Of a DNA stretch of 30,231 bases, positions 1 through 7,893 are shown piece after piece. The stretch lies in assembly GCF_938029845.1 (NCBI RefSeq), contig NZ_CALHGG010000138.1, forward strand, positions 1 through 30,231, written 5' to 3'. Positions within the stretch are counted from its first letter, which is position 1; every line of letters begins with the position of its first letter. The notes beneath the pieces are model-generated. The model worked only from the letters and a program-made list of their open reading frames with translations, was not told the origin of the DNA and did no database searches. The DNA is from an uncultured Capnocytophaga sp. (GTDB lineage: Bacteria; Bacteroidota; Bacteroidia; Flavobacteriales; Flavobacteriaceae). Both the position numbers and the translations under genes were made by a program.

Positions 1-1
1 C

Positions 2-517
2 TATTCGGCGGTGATGGGCATTGTCTTTGTAGGACTTACCTACACCCACCCCGATACGATGAACAAGGCACTGATGCCTGCCCTGCAAAGTGTGTGGTTT
101 ATCCCGCATGTGATTGTCTATATCTTTGCCTATGCCATGCTCGGTATGGCTTCACTGACAGCCTTTTATGGGATTTATCGCTATAAGAGGGGACAGGAGA
201 TATATTCAGTTTTTGCCATTACTGACCAGCTTATCAAGATAGGTTATGTATTTCTCACCTTTGGGCTACTCTTTGGGGCTCTTTGGGCGAAGGAAGCATG
301 GGGACACTATTGGACATGGGATCCAAAGGAGACATGGGCTTTTATCACTTGGCTGGGTTATTTGGTCTATCTGCATCACAAGTATAATCATAAAGAGAAA
401 AAGCCCTTACAGAGTTTTATCATTGTAGGGATTGCCTTTATATTGCTCCTTATCTGCTGGTTTGGAGTCAATTATCTCCCTACCGCACAGCTAAGCGTAC
501 ATACTTACACAGGGTAA
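2..517 (+). CDS. Cytochrome c biogenesis protein, CcsA/ResC type (3' end only)
   Basis: The reading frame is already open at base 2 and runs to a TAA at 515-517, so only the last 171 residues are visible and the start lies upstream; the GTG at 11 is not a credible start. The fragment has hydrophobic segments and the tryptophan-rich haem-handling motif of the CcsA/CcmC family (WGHYWTWDPKETWAF), followed by further membrane segments. The family presents haem at the outer face of the inner membrane for covalent attachment to c-type cytochromes. In Bacteroidota the domain is often the C-terminal half of a ResB-ResC fusion; whether that holds here cannot be seen. Family assignment is firm, exact architecture is not. 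Confidence 0.88.
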   Translation, partial: YSAVMGIVFVGLTYTHPDTMNKALMPALQSVWFIPHVIVYIFAYAMLGMASLTAFYGIYRYKRGQEIYSVFAITDQLIKIGYVFLTFGLLFGALWAKEAWGHYWTWDPKETWAFITWLGYLVYLHHKYNHKEKKPLQSFIIVGIAFILLLICWFGVNYLPTAQLSVHTYTG

Positions 518-574
518 GGAGCTAATGAATTAATGTGCCAGTAATGGTTAAAAAATAGCTTTATCAGTTTGACA

Positions 575-1075
575 TTATTTTCTTCTCGCTAAATTAAAAG
601 GAAGAATCCATTTACTCCCATTGTCAAATTTATAGATAGAATCATTCACCTTAGCTTCTGTTTTTCTATAGATATATAATTTATAAACCTTAGGAAGTAC
701 AGTAGGTCTGCGTATGGTGTCATACTTTATTGTATCCACTTCAAAACAGTAATAATAATCATTATTAAGGATAATCTTTATATCACCATTCACTTCAAAA
801 CTATTGTCAAAATTAGGGATTATACTAAAGCATTGTTGCGCATTATCCATAAAAGGAACGACTGAGAAACTATAATAATCACAGATTTTTTCTTGAAAGT
901 TACTACCTTTTTTGAAGATAGAATATTGAATATTTTTAGGAATAAAGGTGCTATCCGGACAATTTTTTATAATTATAGCATCAAAGTTTTGATGACTTAT
1001 TTGTTCAATACGACTTTCACAAGATAGGAATATAAGTGAGAAAAAAGATATCTTAATATAGTTCAATATATTCAT
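575..1075 (-). CDS. Small putative lipoprotein, unknown function
   Basis: A 166-residue protein with a short basic-hydrophobic N-terminus ending in a lipobox-like FLSC, so Cys19 is the likely lipidated residue and the mature protein about 148 residues, in the periplasm or on the outer membrane. The rest is a soluble, Asn/Ile/Tyr/Lys-rich sequence without a motif I recognise. The residues after Cys19 (ESRIE) do not clearly match the acidic surface-export signal described for Capnocytophaga lipoproteins, so surface exposure is not supported. It converges on the ccsA-type gene. A good promoter on this strand sits at 1221-1250, implying an unusually long leader of about 140 nt. A Flavobacteriaceae-restricted orphan is the best description. 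Confidence 0.7.
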   Translation of the reverse strand: MNILNYIKISFFSLIFLSCESRIEQISHQNFDAIIIKNCPDSTFIPKNIQYSIFKKGSNFQEKICDYYSFSVVPFMDNAQQCFSIIPNFDNSFEVNGDIKIILNNDYYYCFEVDTIKYDTIRRPTVLPKVYKLYIYRKTEAKVNDSIYKFDNGSKWILPFNLARRK

Positions 1076-1220
1076 AAGAAGTTGATTTAAAATGTTTTAT
1101 AGAAATTTTATAATTATGGAAATGAGCTGATTAGACTTCTCGGAAGTGGTTCCATCTTTTACTGTTTTCTTATCTATAAGTGATGTAACACCACAAAAGG
1201 ATTACAGCTGCATTCTAAGA

Positions 1221-1250
1221 CAAAGATACAAATAATTTTTTGTACAACAA
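1221..1250 (-). promoter_or_regulatory. Bacteroidota-type promoter for the lipoprotein gene
   Basis: On the minus strand TATCTTTG (complement of 1221-1228) is preceded at 19-base spacing by TTG (complement of 1248-1250). This fits the Bacteroidota primary sigma consensus. Transcription would begin near 1214, about 140 bases before the ATG at 1075. The leader contains a small hairpin (ACTTC-CGA-GAAGT) and two tiny reading frames, none of obvious significance. Confidence 0.55.
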
Positions 1251-1274
1251 TCAAAAATTATACCGATGAGTCAA

Positions 1275-1305
1275 TTGCCCAATTACCAAATTATTTGTAC
1301 TTTTG
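1275..1305 (+). promoter_or_regulatory. Bacteroidota-type promoter for the CCG Fe-S gene
   Basis: TTG at 1275-1277, 20 bases, then TACTTTTG at 1298-1305, matching TTG-N19-21-TAnnTTTG. The TTG at 1303, which would extend the frame upstream, lies inside the -7 element and cannot be translated from this promoter; this decides the ATG at 1321 as the start. Confidence 0.7.
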
Positions 1306-1320
1306 CCGCTTGAAAAATAT

Positions 1321-2109
1321 ATGTCTATGAACTTTCATGTTCCCACTATGGCAGAGCTTAGCGCACAAGGGATTAAGCCCGATGTCCTTTTCTGGATAGG
1401 CTGTGCAGGCAGCTTTGATGAGCGGGCACGCCGTGTGACCAAGGCTATGGCCAAGATACTCCACAAGGCGGGGGTTTCTTTTGCGGTACTGGGTGCCGAA
1501 GAAGGTTGTACAGGCGATCCTGCTAAGCGTGCTGGCAATGAGTTTCTTTTCCAGATGCAAGCGCTGACCAATATAGAGACCCTTAATAACTATGGTATTA
1601 CTAGGATAGTAACCGCTTGTCCACATTGCTTTAATACCTTACGCAACGAATATCCTGCTTTGGGGGGTAAGTATGAGGTTTTGCACCATACCCAGCTCCT
1701 CCAACAGCTTTTGGATGAGGGGCGATTGAAGGTAGAGGGAGGAATGTTCAAGGGTAAGCGTATCACCTTTCACGACCCTTGTTACTTAGGGCGTGGCAAT
1801 GGAGAGTATGAAGCACCCAGGGCTATCTTGGAGAAATTGGAAGCTGAAATAGTTGAGATGAAGAAAAGCAAGGCTCGTTCCTTTTGTTGTGGGGCTGGAG
1901 GCGCTCAGATGTTCAAGGAAGCCGAAAAAGGAACTGGTGAAATCAACAATGCTCGTGCCGCTCAAGCCCTTGATGTACGTCCTGAGATTATTGTAACGGC
2001 TTGTCCGTTCTGTAATACCATGCTTACCGATGGGGTAAAAAATCAACAAAGAGAAATTGTCCCTGTCAGCGATATTGCTTTACTCATAGAACAAGCAGAA
2101 GAACTATAA
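1321..2109 (+). CDS. (Fe-S)-binding protein with two CCG domains (GlcF/LutA/HdrB-like)
   Basis: This 262-residue protein has two cysteine-rich CCG-type modules. The first has Cys28, Cys63 and the CPHC pair Cys100/Cys103; the second has DPC (Cys154), FCCGAGG (Cys189-190) and ACPFC (Cys228/Cys231). Such modules bind Fe-S clusters and are shared with lactate/glycolate oxidase subunits and heterodisulfide reductase HdrB, so a role in cytoplasmic electron transfer is likely. In many Bacteroidota the homologue follows a gene for a larger membrane Fe-S partner; here the gene has its own promoter and no such partner is adjacent. The start at 1321 is chosen because the upstream TTG overlaps the -7 promoter element. 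Family secure; substrate unknown. Confidence 0.88.
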   Translation: MSMNFHVPTMAELSAQGIKPDVLFWIGCAGSFDERARRVTKAMAKILHKAGVSFAVLGAEEGCTGDPAKRAGNEFLFQMQALTNIETLNNYGITRIVTACPHCFNTLRNEYPALGGKYEVLHHTQLLQQLLDEGRLKVEGGMFKGKRITFHDPCYLGRGNGEYEAPRAILEKLEAEIVEMKKSKARSFCCGAGGAQMFKEAEKGTGEINNARAAQALDVRPEIIVTACPFCNTMLTDGVKNQQREIVPVSDIALLIEQAEEL

Positions 2110-2123
2110 TAATGATTAATTAC

Positions 2124-2160
2124 AAGTGAAAAGAGACTAATCACTTTTCACTTTTCACTT
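2124..2160 (+). repeat. Intergenic 7-base tandem repeat forming an inverted repeat before trmB
   Basis: AAGTGAAAAG (2124-2133) is complementary to CTTTTCACTT, which occurs twice in overlapping register (2144-2153 and 2151-2160) because CTTTTCA is tandemly repeated. A hairpin could form with either right arm. It ends six bases before the trmB ATG, so it could occlude the ribosome landing zone; that effect is inferred. Confidence 0.6.
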
Positions 2161-2166
2161 ACAAAT

Positions 2167-2844
2167 ATGGGAAGTAAAAACAAACTCAAACGATTCAAAG
2201 AAAATGAAACTTTTGCCAATGTGATTCAGCCCAACCGAGAGGAGGTAATCGCAGGTAATTTTCCTCTCAAAGGGGTATGGGCAAGAGATTTCTTCAAAAA
2301 TGATCATCCTATAGTATTGGAACTAGGTTGTGGTAGAGGAGAGTATACGGTAAATCTGGCTCAACAATATCCTGATAAGAATTTTATAGGGGTAGATATC
2401 AAGGGAGCACGTTTCTGGAGAGGGGCAAAAACAGCCTTAGAAGAAAAAATCCCCAATGCCGCCTTTCTTAGAACTCAAATAGAACTCATAGACTACCTTT
2501 TCGCCCAAGGGGAGGTAGCCGAGATATGGATTACTTTCCCTGACCCTCAGATCAAGTACAAGCGTACCAAGCATAGACTTACTAATCAAGACTTCTTGGC
2601 AAAGTATAAGCATATCCTTTCCCCCGATGGACTAATTCATCTGAAGACAGATAGCGAGTACCTGCACGGATATACTTTAGGGCTACTGCATGGTATGGGG
2701 CATGAGATACTTTATGCCAATCACCATATCTACCGTAACGAAGGTGCTCCTCAAGAAGTCTTGGCTATACAGACTACTTATGAAAAACAGTATCTAGCGC
2801 AGGGTAAACCTATTACTTATATTCGTTTTCGATTGAAAAAATAG
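2167..2844 (+). CDS. trmB: tRNA (guanine-N7-)-methyltransferase
   Basis: TrmB transfers a methyl group from S-adenosylmethionine to N7 of G46 in the tRNA variable loop. The 225-residue product has the SAM-binding motif LELGCGRG (51-58), the acidic strand-2 end in GVDIKG (about 75-80), and the family motif FPDPQ (124-128) followed by the basic KYKRTKHRL that contacts tRNA. FPDPQ replaces the FPDPW of E. coli, which I take as ordinary lineage variation. Length is normal. It lies 57 bases after the Fe-S gene with a repeat hairpin between, so co-transcription is possible. It ends just before a strong bidirectional terminator. Confidence 0.95.
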   Translation: MGSKNKLKRFKENETFANVIQPNREEVIAGNFPLKGVWARDFFKNDHPIVLELGCGRGEYTVNLAQQYPDKNFIGVDIKGARFWRGAKTALEEKIPNAAFLRTQIELIDYLFAQGEVAEIWITFPDPQIKYKRTKHRLTNQDFLAKYKHILSPDGLIHLKTDSEYLHGYTLGLLHGMGHEILYANHHIYRNEGAPQEVLAIQTTYEKQYLAQGKPITYIRFRLKK

Positions 2845-2857
2845 AAGCTAAAGAAAA

Positions 2858-2920
2858 AACTCCCACAGATTGTATGGATTTGAAAGTTATCCATGAAATC
2901 TGTGGGAGTTAAGTTTTTAT
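2858..2920. terminator. Bidirectional intrinsic terminator between trmB and transaldolase
   Basis: A 14-bp perfect stem (AACTCCCACAGATT at 2858-2871 with its complement at 2897-2910) continues into an inner stem ATGGAT/ATCCAT (2874-2879, 2889-2894) around a small loop. A T-run follows on the plus strand (2914-2918) and an A-run precedes it (2854-2859), giving a T-run on the minus strand. Position between convergent genes fits termination in both directions. Confidence 0.85.
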
Positions 2921-2934
2921 AAGAAGGTTATTTA

Positions 2935-3582
2935 TTATCCCTTAGCATCGGCTAGGAATTTTTCTAGACCTATATCTGTAAGTGGGTGTTTTAAAAGGCC
3001 TAAGATAGCCGAAAGGGGAGCGGTAATTACATCGGCTCCTATTTTCGCACATTCTATGATATGCATAGTATGTCTTACAGAAGCGGCAAGTACTTGAGTT
3101 TCGTAACCATAGTTGTCGTAAATGAGACGAATATCGGCAATTAGTCCAAGCCCATCGGTAGAAACGTCGTCCAATCGTCCAATAAAAGGCGATACATAGG
3201 TAGCTCCTGCCTTGGCAGCAAGTAACGCTTGTCCTGCAGAAAAAACTAAGGTACAGTTAGTTCTAATACCTTTTTGAGAGAAATAGCGAATGGCACGTAT
3301 TCCGTCCTTTATCATAGGTACCTTCACTACAATTTGAGGGTGAAGAGCAGCCAAAACTTCTCCTTCCTTGATGATTCCTTCATAATCGGTGGCAATTACC
3401 TCAGCAGAGACATCACCTTTTACCATTTTACAAATGGCTTTGTAGTGCTCTAGAATATTGGCCTCTCCGCGTATACCTTCTTTGGCCATGAGGGAGGGAT
3501 TGGTGGTTACTCCGTCCAATACGCCTAAGTTTTCAGCCTCCTGTATTTGTGCCAAATTGGCCGTATCAATAAAAAATTTCAT
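2935..3582 (-). CDS. Small transaldolase (TalC/fructose-6-phosphate aldolase family)
   Basis: A 215-residue single-domain TIM barrel of the short transaldolase subfamily, which moves dihydroxyacetone units between sugar phosphates in the non-oxidative pentose phosphate pathway; a few members are fructose-6-phosphate aldolases instead. The N-terminus [10 protein letters not shown] with Asp6, the TTNPS motif (26-30) and the Schiff-base lysine in VVKVPM (Lys87) are present. Length is typical. Transaldolase is the likelier activity by family frequency, but the two are not separable by eye. The start is the ATG at 3582; a TACCTTTG box on the same strand lies at 3601-3608, though without a clear TTG at the right distance. 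Confidence 0.92.
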   Translation of the reverse strand: MKFFIDTANLAQIQEAENLGVLDGVTTNPSLMAKEGIRGEANILEHYKAICKMVKGDVSAEVIATDYEGIIKEGEVLAALHPQIVVKVPMIKDGIRAIRYFSQKGIRTNCTLVFSAGQALLAAKAGATYVSPFIGRLDDVSTDGLGLIADIRLIYDNYGYETQVLAASVRHTMHIIECAKIGADVITAPLSAILGLLKHPLTDIGLEKFLADAKG

Positions 3583-3600
3583 TGGTATAGTATTTTAGCA

Positions 3601-3608
3601 CAAAGGTA
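3601..3608 (-). promoter_or_regulatory. Probable -7 element for the transaldolase gene
   Basis: The complement of 3601-3608 reads TACCTTTG, matching TAnnTTTG, about 20 bases upstream of the ATG at 3582. No convincing TTG is seen 19-21 bases further upstream, so this is a partial match. Confidence 0.45.
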
Positions 3609-3686
3609 CTATTTTCTTTTGAAATAGCCCCTAAAAATAAGAAAAATCTTTTTGAGAATAAATTTTTAATTCTGTATAAATAATCG

Positions 3687-3694
3687 TATCTTTG
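3687..3694 (+). promoter_or_regulatory. -7 element for the 3728-5176 gene
   Basis: TATCTTTG at 3687-3694 matches TAnnTTTG; upstream at 19 bases there is only a T-run (3663-3667) as a degenerate -33. The TTG at 3692, which opens the longest frame, is inside this element, so translation should begin at the ATG at 3728. Confidence 0.5.
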
Positions 3695-3727
3695 GCATTT
3701 ATTATTGTAATACAAATAGCTTTACAC

Positions 3728-5176
3728 ATGGGAACTTATATCGTAGGGGATAGGGATTTTGAGGAAATTCCTTCTCTGAGTGCTAAGGCACTACGTATCA
3801 ATCTGAACAAACATATTTACGGGACTTTCTCGGAAATAGGGGCTGGTCAAGAGACCGTGCGTTATTTCTTCCGTGCAGGAGGGGCATCGGGTACTATAGC
3901 CAAGGCAGTGAGTGCCTATGATAAGAATTTCAGTGATGCCCTATATGGAGCCGAAAAAGATGGGCGTTATGTTACCGAAGGGCGTCTAAAGAAAATGCTT
4001 AGCCATGAAATTAAGCTCTTAGAAGAACGCTTACCAAGGGATAAATACCCTGACAAACTCTTCTTCACCTATGCTAATACGGTTACAACTATTGACTTTG
4101 CCAAGCGCTACAAAGGACATGGCTGGGTAGGGATTCGCTTTCAGACGGAACCCGAAGGAGGCTATAATGATATTATCCTACATATTCGTTTTCACCAGAC
4201 AGAAACTCGTGCTCAACAGGAGACCCTTGGTAAGCTGGGGGTAAACCTTATCCATAGTGCTTTTTATAAATCAGAGAAGCCTCACAGTATCGTAAAGTAT
4301 CTCTACGACCATATAGACAAAGATCTCATTGAGATAGATATGATTAACTTCTCAGGGCCTAAGTTTGCGGAGGTGGATAATCGTCTGATGAGTTTGCAAC
4401 TGATCAAGAATGGTATGACCGAAGCGGTAATGTTCGATGCCGATGGAAATAACCAACTTCCTGCCGAACAGCTCTATAAGAAGAATATCCTCACTCTCAG
4501 GGGTAGTTTCCGCCCAGTAACCAATGTCAATATAGACATGCTTAAACGCTCTTTGGAACTATTTCTCAAGGAAAAAGGGGTAGATGAGAATAATACTCAA
4601 GTGATTTTTGAGATTACTCTTTCCAACCTCTTGGCATCAGGGGAGCTGGATGAGCAAGATTTTATGGATAGAGCGCGCATACTCAGCTCCTTGGGGTATA
4701 AGGTACTTATTTCTAACTTTAAGGAGTATTACCGCTTGGCTGAATATTTCTCCAATTATACCAAGGCACAGATGGGGATGGTTATGGGAGCAGATAACCT
4801 TATTGCAATTTTTGACGAAGAATATTATACACACTTGAGTGGTGGTATCTTGGAGGCTTTTGGAAAACTTTTCTACCGCGATATCAAGATATATCTATAT
4901 CCTATGCGTAATAAGGAAACAGGAGAGATTATCACTAGCAATAATATTCATGTATCCCCCCGTATGAAGGAGCTTTATAAGTTCTTTAAGTTCAACGAAA
5001 AATTGGTAGATATTGAAAACTATGATGCTAAGAACTTGAATATTCGTTCTCGTGATATTGTACAACAGATAAAGAGTGGACAAGAAGGCTGGCAGGCTGC
5101 ACTCCCCAAAGGAGTGGCTGAGATGATAGAAAAGAATGGCTATTTTGGTTGGAACAAGGATAAGAAAGAAGAATAG
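3728..5176 (+). CDS. Conserved Bacteroidota protein of unknown function (about 482 residues)
   Basis: From the ATG at 3728 the product has 482 residues. I recognise it as a widely conserved Bacteroidota protein that databases often label nicotinate-nucleotide adenylyltransferase or TonB-dependent receptor, but I see no nucleotidyltransferase HxGH motif, signal peptide or beta-barrel character, so those names look wrong. It begins MGTYIVGDRDFEEIP and has recurring conserved stretches (EIGAGQETVRYFFRAGGASGTIAKA near 28-52, FSGPKFAEVDNRLMSLQLIKNGMTEA near 203, LTLRGSFRPVTNVN near 255). It is soluble and rich in charged residues, probably cytoplasmic. It stands alone between its own promoter and a strong terminator. 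Confidence 0.85.
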   Translation: MGTYIVGDRDFEEIPSLSAKALRINLNKHIYGTFSEIGAGQETVRYFFRAGGASGTIAKAVSAYDKNFSDALYGAEKDGRYVTEGRLKKMLSHEIKLLEERLPRDKYPDKLFFTYANTVTTIDFAKRYKGHGWVGIRFQTEPEGGYNDIILHIRFHQTETRAQQETLGKLGVNLIHSAFYKSEKPHSIVKYLYDHIDKDLIEIDMINFSGPKFAEVDNRLMSLQLIKNGMTEAVMFDADGNNQLPAEQLYKKNILTLRGSFRPVTNVNIDMLKRSLELFLKEKGVDENNTQVIFEITLSNLLASGELDEQDFMDRARILSSLGYKVLISNFKEYYRLAEYFSNYTKAQMGMVMGADNLIAIFDEEYYTHLSGGILEAFGKLFYRDIKIYLYPMRNKETGEIITSNNIHVSPRMKELYKFFKFNEKLVDIENYDAKNLNIRSRDIVQQIKSGQEGWQAALPKGVAEMIEKNGYFGWNKDKKEE

Positions 5177-5183
5177 AATAATA

Positions 5184-5220
5184 AAAGAAGGAGTGTTGCT
5201 TGAGGCAACACTCCTTCTTT
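5184..5220. terminator. Bidirectional intrinsic terminator
   Basis: A perfect 16-bp stem (5184-5199 paired with 5205-5220) closes a 5-base loop. The stem is A-rich on the left flank and T-rich on the right, so it works in both orientations. It lies between the convergent stops at 5176 and 5224. Confidence 0.9.
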
Positions 5221-5223
5221 ATT

Positions 5224-6000
5224 TTACATAGATTGGAAGAATTCGTCCATTTTTTCTCTTTCTTCTCTGGCCAATTCTGGGTCTATAAGGATACGACCAC
5301 TGTGCTCATCGGTGATGATTTTCTTGCGGGTAGAGATTTCTACCTGTACCTGTGGAGGAATTACAAAGAAGGATCCTCCTGAGGCACCGCGTTCTACGGG
5401 AACAATTGCCAAGCGGTTAACCACGCTGTTGCGAATACGTTGGTAAGCACTCAAAAGGCGTGGCTCTATCTGTGAGGATATTTCCAAAGATTTTTTAAGG
5501 AGAGTTTCCTCATCTTTTTGGGTCTCTTCAAGGATAGAAGAAAGTTCCTCTTTCTTGTGGTGTAGGTGTTTTTTGCGTTCTTCGAGTTGTTCTTTTATCT
5601 TAGCGATAGAGAGTTTCTTTTGTTCAATATCAGCTTTGAATTCTTTGAGGTGTTTTTCAGCCAATTGGATTTCAAGTTCTTGGAACTCTATTTCTTTTGA
5701 GATAGCATTGAACTCACGATTATTGCGTACATTCTTCTGTTGTTCGGCATATTTCTTAATTAGTCCTTTGCTTTCCTCAATAAGGTTCTTTTTCGCAGAA
5801 ATATCCACATTAATCTTGTCAATATCACTGGCTAGGCGTTCTGCACGGCTTTCCAATCCTGCTACCTCATCTTCTAAATCTTCTACTTCCAAAGGGAGTT
5901 CGCCACGTACATTTCTTAGTTCATCTATTTTGCAATCAATGAGTTGCAAGGCGTATAGGGTCCTTAGTTTGTCCTCTACGGATACTTCTTTTTTTGTCAT
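5224..6000 (-). CDS. Coiled-coil protein with degenerate C4 zinc-ribbon domain
   Basis: A 258-residue protein whose first ~185 residues are almost entirely heptad-like coiled coil rich in Glu, Lys and Leu. The C-terminus matches the C4-type zinc-ribbon family (PPQVQVEI and SGRILI are typical) but the expected cysteine pairs are absent: RGASGGSFF stands where a CxxC-like pair is usual and DEHSGRIL where CxxCGRIL is usual. The domain fold may persist without zinc. Homologues in other bacteria are proposed nucleic-acid or ribosome-associated proteins; no function can be assigned. It starts two bases after the Nif3-like gene ends, so the two are almost certainly one transcript. A TACCTTTG box (complement of 6050-6057) inside that gene's 3' end might give a secondary promoter. 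Confidence 0.85.
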   Translation of the reverse strand: MTKKEVSVEDKLRTLYALQLIDCKIDELRNVRGELPLEVEDLEDEVAGLESRAERLASDIDKINVDISAKKNLIEESKGLIKKYAEQQKNVRNNREFNAISKEIEFQELEIQLAEKHLKEFKADIEQKKLSIAKIKEQLEERKKHLHHKKEELSSILEETQKDEETLLKKSLEISSQIEPRLLSAYQRIRNSVVNRLAIVPVERGASGGSFFVIPPQVQVEISTRKKIITDEHSGRILIDPELAREEREKMDEFFQSM

Positions 6001-6002
6001 AA

Positions 6003-7097
6003 CTATAAGTAGTTGATAGGATTTGTATTTGTATTAGCTAAATAAAATGCAAAGGTAGGAAATTTTTTCGTAAGTTGTTCCCATAAAAGCAATTTTGTGA
6101 ATTGTTCGCTTTCATAATGTCCTATATCGGCCAAAAGAAGACGACCTTCGGCTTTGAAAAATTCGTGATACTTAATATCGGAAGTGATATAAGCATCACA
6201 ACCTGTAGCGAGGCAAGCCCCAATAGCATCAGCACCGCTTCCTCCCAATACGGCTACTTTTTGTATCTTTTTTCCTAAGAAGGCAGAATGACGTATACAA
6301 GCAGTTTCCATACGCTCTTTTACGTAGGAGAGAAAGGCATGCTCCTCCATAGGTTCTTCCAAGAAACCAATCATACCCAGTCCTATATGTTGGTGAGAGT
6401 TCTCCAAGGTGTAGAGCTCATAAGCGACTTCCTCGTAAGGGTGATGGGTGAAAAGTGCTTGTAAGATATTTTTTCTCAGATGCTTAGGGAAGATAACACT
6501 GATACGTGTTTCTGCTTCGCAATGGAATTCCTCAGGCTTTCCTATGGTAGGGTTGCTCTGGGTATTCCCCATATAAGTACCTGTACCTTCTATATTAAAA
6601 CTACATTTGGAGTAATTACCTATATTTCCTGCTCCAGCCTTGAAGAGCTGTTCTCGCAAGGCAGAAGCATCTTTTTGGGGTACATAGGTTACCAATTGTT
6701 CTATGGTATGAGCTTGGGGAAGAAGTATTTCTCTTCTGGAGAGTGCTAATCGGTCACAAATACGAGCATTCACCCCCCAGAAAGAATTATCCAAAGCGGT
6801 ATGTATCGCATAAATAGCAATATGATGCTCTATAGCCTTGATGACGGTACGTTCTACATAGTTGCCCCCTGTGAGCCGCTTAAGCCCACTGAAGATGATG
6901 GGGTGAAAGCTTACAATAAGATTACAATCTCGTGCTATTGCCTCCTCAACCACTGTTTCTAAAGTGTCAAGGGTGATGAGTACACCTCGCAAAGGAGTAT
7001 CGGGGTTTCCTACCAATAGACCTACATTGTCAAAGTCCTCTGCATAGCTAAGGGGCGCAAGGGTCTCCAAATATTGGATAACGTCTTGTATTTTCAT
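6003..7097 (-). CDS. Nif3-like dinuclear metal-centre protein
   Basis: Nif3/YbgI family proteins form toroidal hexamers holding a two-metal site; the physiological reaction is unsettled, although some carry the name GTP cyclohydrolase 1 type 2. This 364-residue form is the long variant, with an inserted middle domain (roughly 125-235) between the two halves of the metal-binding fold. Visible features are the N-terminal DFDNVGLLVG, the metal-site motif SFHPIIFSG (His65), HTALDN, GGSGAD and the C-terminal DIGHYESE (His327, Glu331). The ligand residues appear intact. It lies 28 bases after the L,D-transpeptidase gene and two bases before the coiled-coil gene, suggesting a three-gene operon transcribed from upstream of 7893. 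Confidence 0.92.
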   Translation of the reverse strand: MKIQDVIQYLETLAPLSYAEDFDNVGLLVGNPDTPLRGVLITLDTLETVVEEAIARDCNLIVSFHPIIFSGLKRLTGGNYVERTVIKAIEHHIAIYAIHTALDNSFWGVNARICDRLALSRREILLPQAHTIEQLVTYVPQKDASALREQLFKAGAGNIGNYSKCSFNIEGTGTYMGNTQSNPTIGKPEEFHCEAETRISVIFPKHLRKNILQALFTHHPYEEVAYELYTLENSHQHIGLGMIGFLEEPMEEHAFLSYVKERMETACIRHSAFLGKKIQKVAVLGGSGADAIGACLATGCDAYITSDIKYHEFFKAEGRLLLADIGHYESEQFTKLLLWEQLTKKFPTFAFYLANTNTNPINYL

Positions 7098-7125
7098 TGC
7101 AGCTAAAGTGAATTAGAACAGTATA

Positions 7126-7893
7126 TTAGAAAGTATTGTTTAGCGTAAGGCTACTTACCTTTAAGTATTTAGAGGAAGCTAAATATCTCTTGTTAGTATA
7201 ATAGGCAAAGACCATAGTGCCTTCTTTGATTGTTTCAATAACCTCTTTGTAGATGTTAGTAGGTAGTACAGGACAACCTAAACTACGACCAAAACGTCCA
7301 TTTTTTTTGAGGAAATCCTCATTCATGTAGTCAGCTGTATGGATAACGATTCCTCGCTTATAGGCATTGGAATTGTAGTAGCGCTCATTTCCATAGAGTT
7401 TTAGGCTAAAACCAGCATCGCCATTGTAGGTTTTTCCTGTAACATAGAAGCCCAAGCTACTTTTGTGAGATTCTTCTTCATTGGAGAAGTAAGTAGCAGC
7501 AGAAGTTCCTGTTTTCTTACCATGGGCAACATAGGTATGGTAGAGGATTTTTCGATTATCTAAGTCTATTGTATAGAAGCGTTTTTTGTCGCTGTCCTTA
7601 GTAAAGTCAATGATAGAAAGCAGGCGCTTATCATTGAGCTTGTTTTGTAATTTCATGTTCTGATAGCCAATGTAAGCATATCTAAAAGCCTTGAAATCAA
7701 GGTCATATTCATGCCCTTTAATATCAACATACATTCTCTTGATGACATATTCAAAATTCTCATGTGGAGATAGTAGGCTATCAAGTACAATATTGGAAAG
7801 TCTCGAAGAAACAGCTTGGGATTGCTGTCCATAGAGGGTAGAGGCTGCTATAAAGCTAAAGAAAGATAGGGTGTATAATATAACTTTTTTCAT
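7126..7893 (-). CDS. Exported murein L,D-transpeptidase (YkuD_2-like)
   Basis: A 255-residue protein with a signal peptide (KK then a hydrophobic run, likely cut near residues 22-24 around LYGQQ). The second half carries the L,D-transpeptidase signature: GIVIHTADY with His185, then GRSLGCPVLP with the catalytic Cys207. The enzymes form 3-3 peptidoglycan cross-links or attach proteins to murein in the periplasm. The sequence resembles the family widespread in Bacteroidota, where the N-terminal 100 residues are lineage-specific rather than a LysM or PG-binding module. It is probably the first gene of an operon with the next two genes. No good promoter match was found in the AT-rich 277 bases upstream. 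Confidence 0.88.
   Translation of the reverse strand: MKKVILYTLSFFSFIAASTLYGQQSQAVSSRLSNIVLDSLLSPHENFEYVIKRMYVDIKGHEYDLDFKAFRYAYIGYQNMKLQNKLNDKRLLSIIDFTKDSDKKRFYTIDLDNRKILYHTYVAHGKKTGTSAATYFSNEEESHKSSLGFYVTGKTYNGDAGFSLKLYGNERYYNSNAYKRGIVIHTADYMNEDFLKKNGRFGRSLGCPVLPTNIYKEVIETIKEGTMVFAYYTNKRYLASSKYLKVSSLTLNNTF

Noticed and set aside
1291..2049. Minus-strand frames opposite the Fe-S protein
   Set aside because: The plus-strand product matches a known family over its whole length; the antisense frames show no domain.
5555..6016. 153-codon Ser-rich plus-strand frame
   Set aside because: It mirrors the Glu/Lys-rich coiled coil on the minus strand, a classic shadow of GAA/AAG codons.
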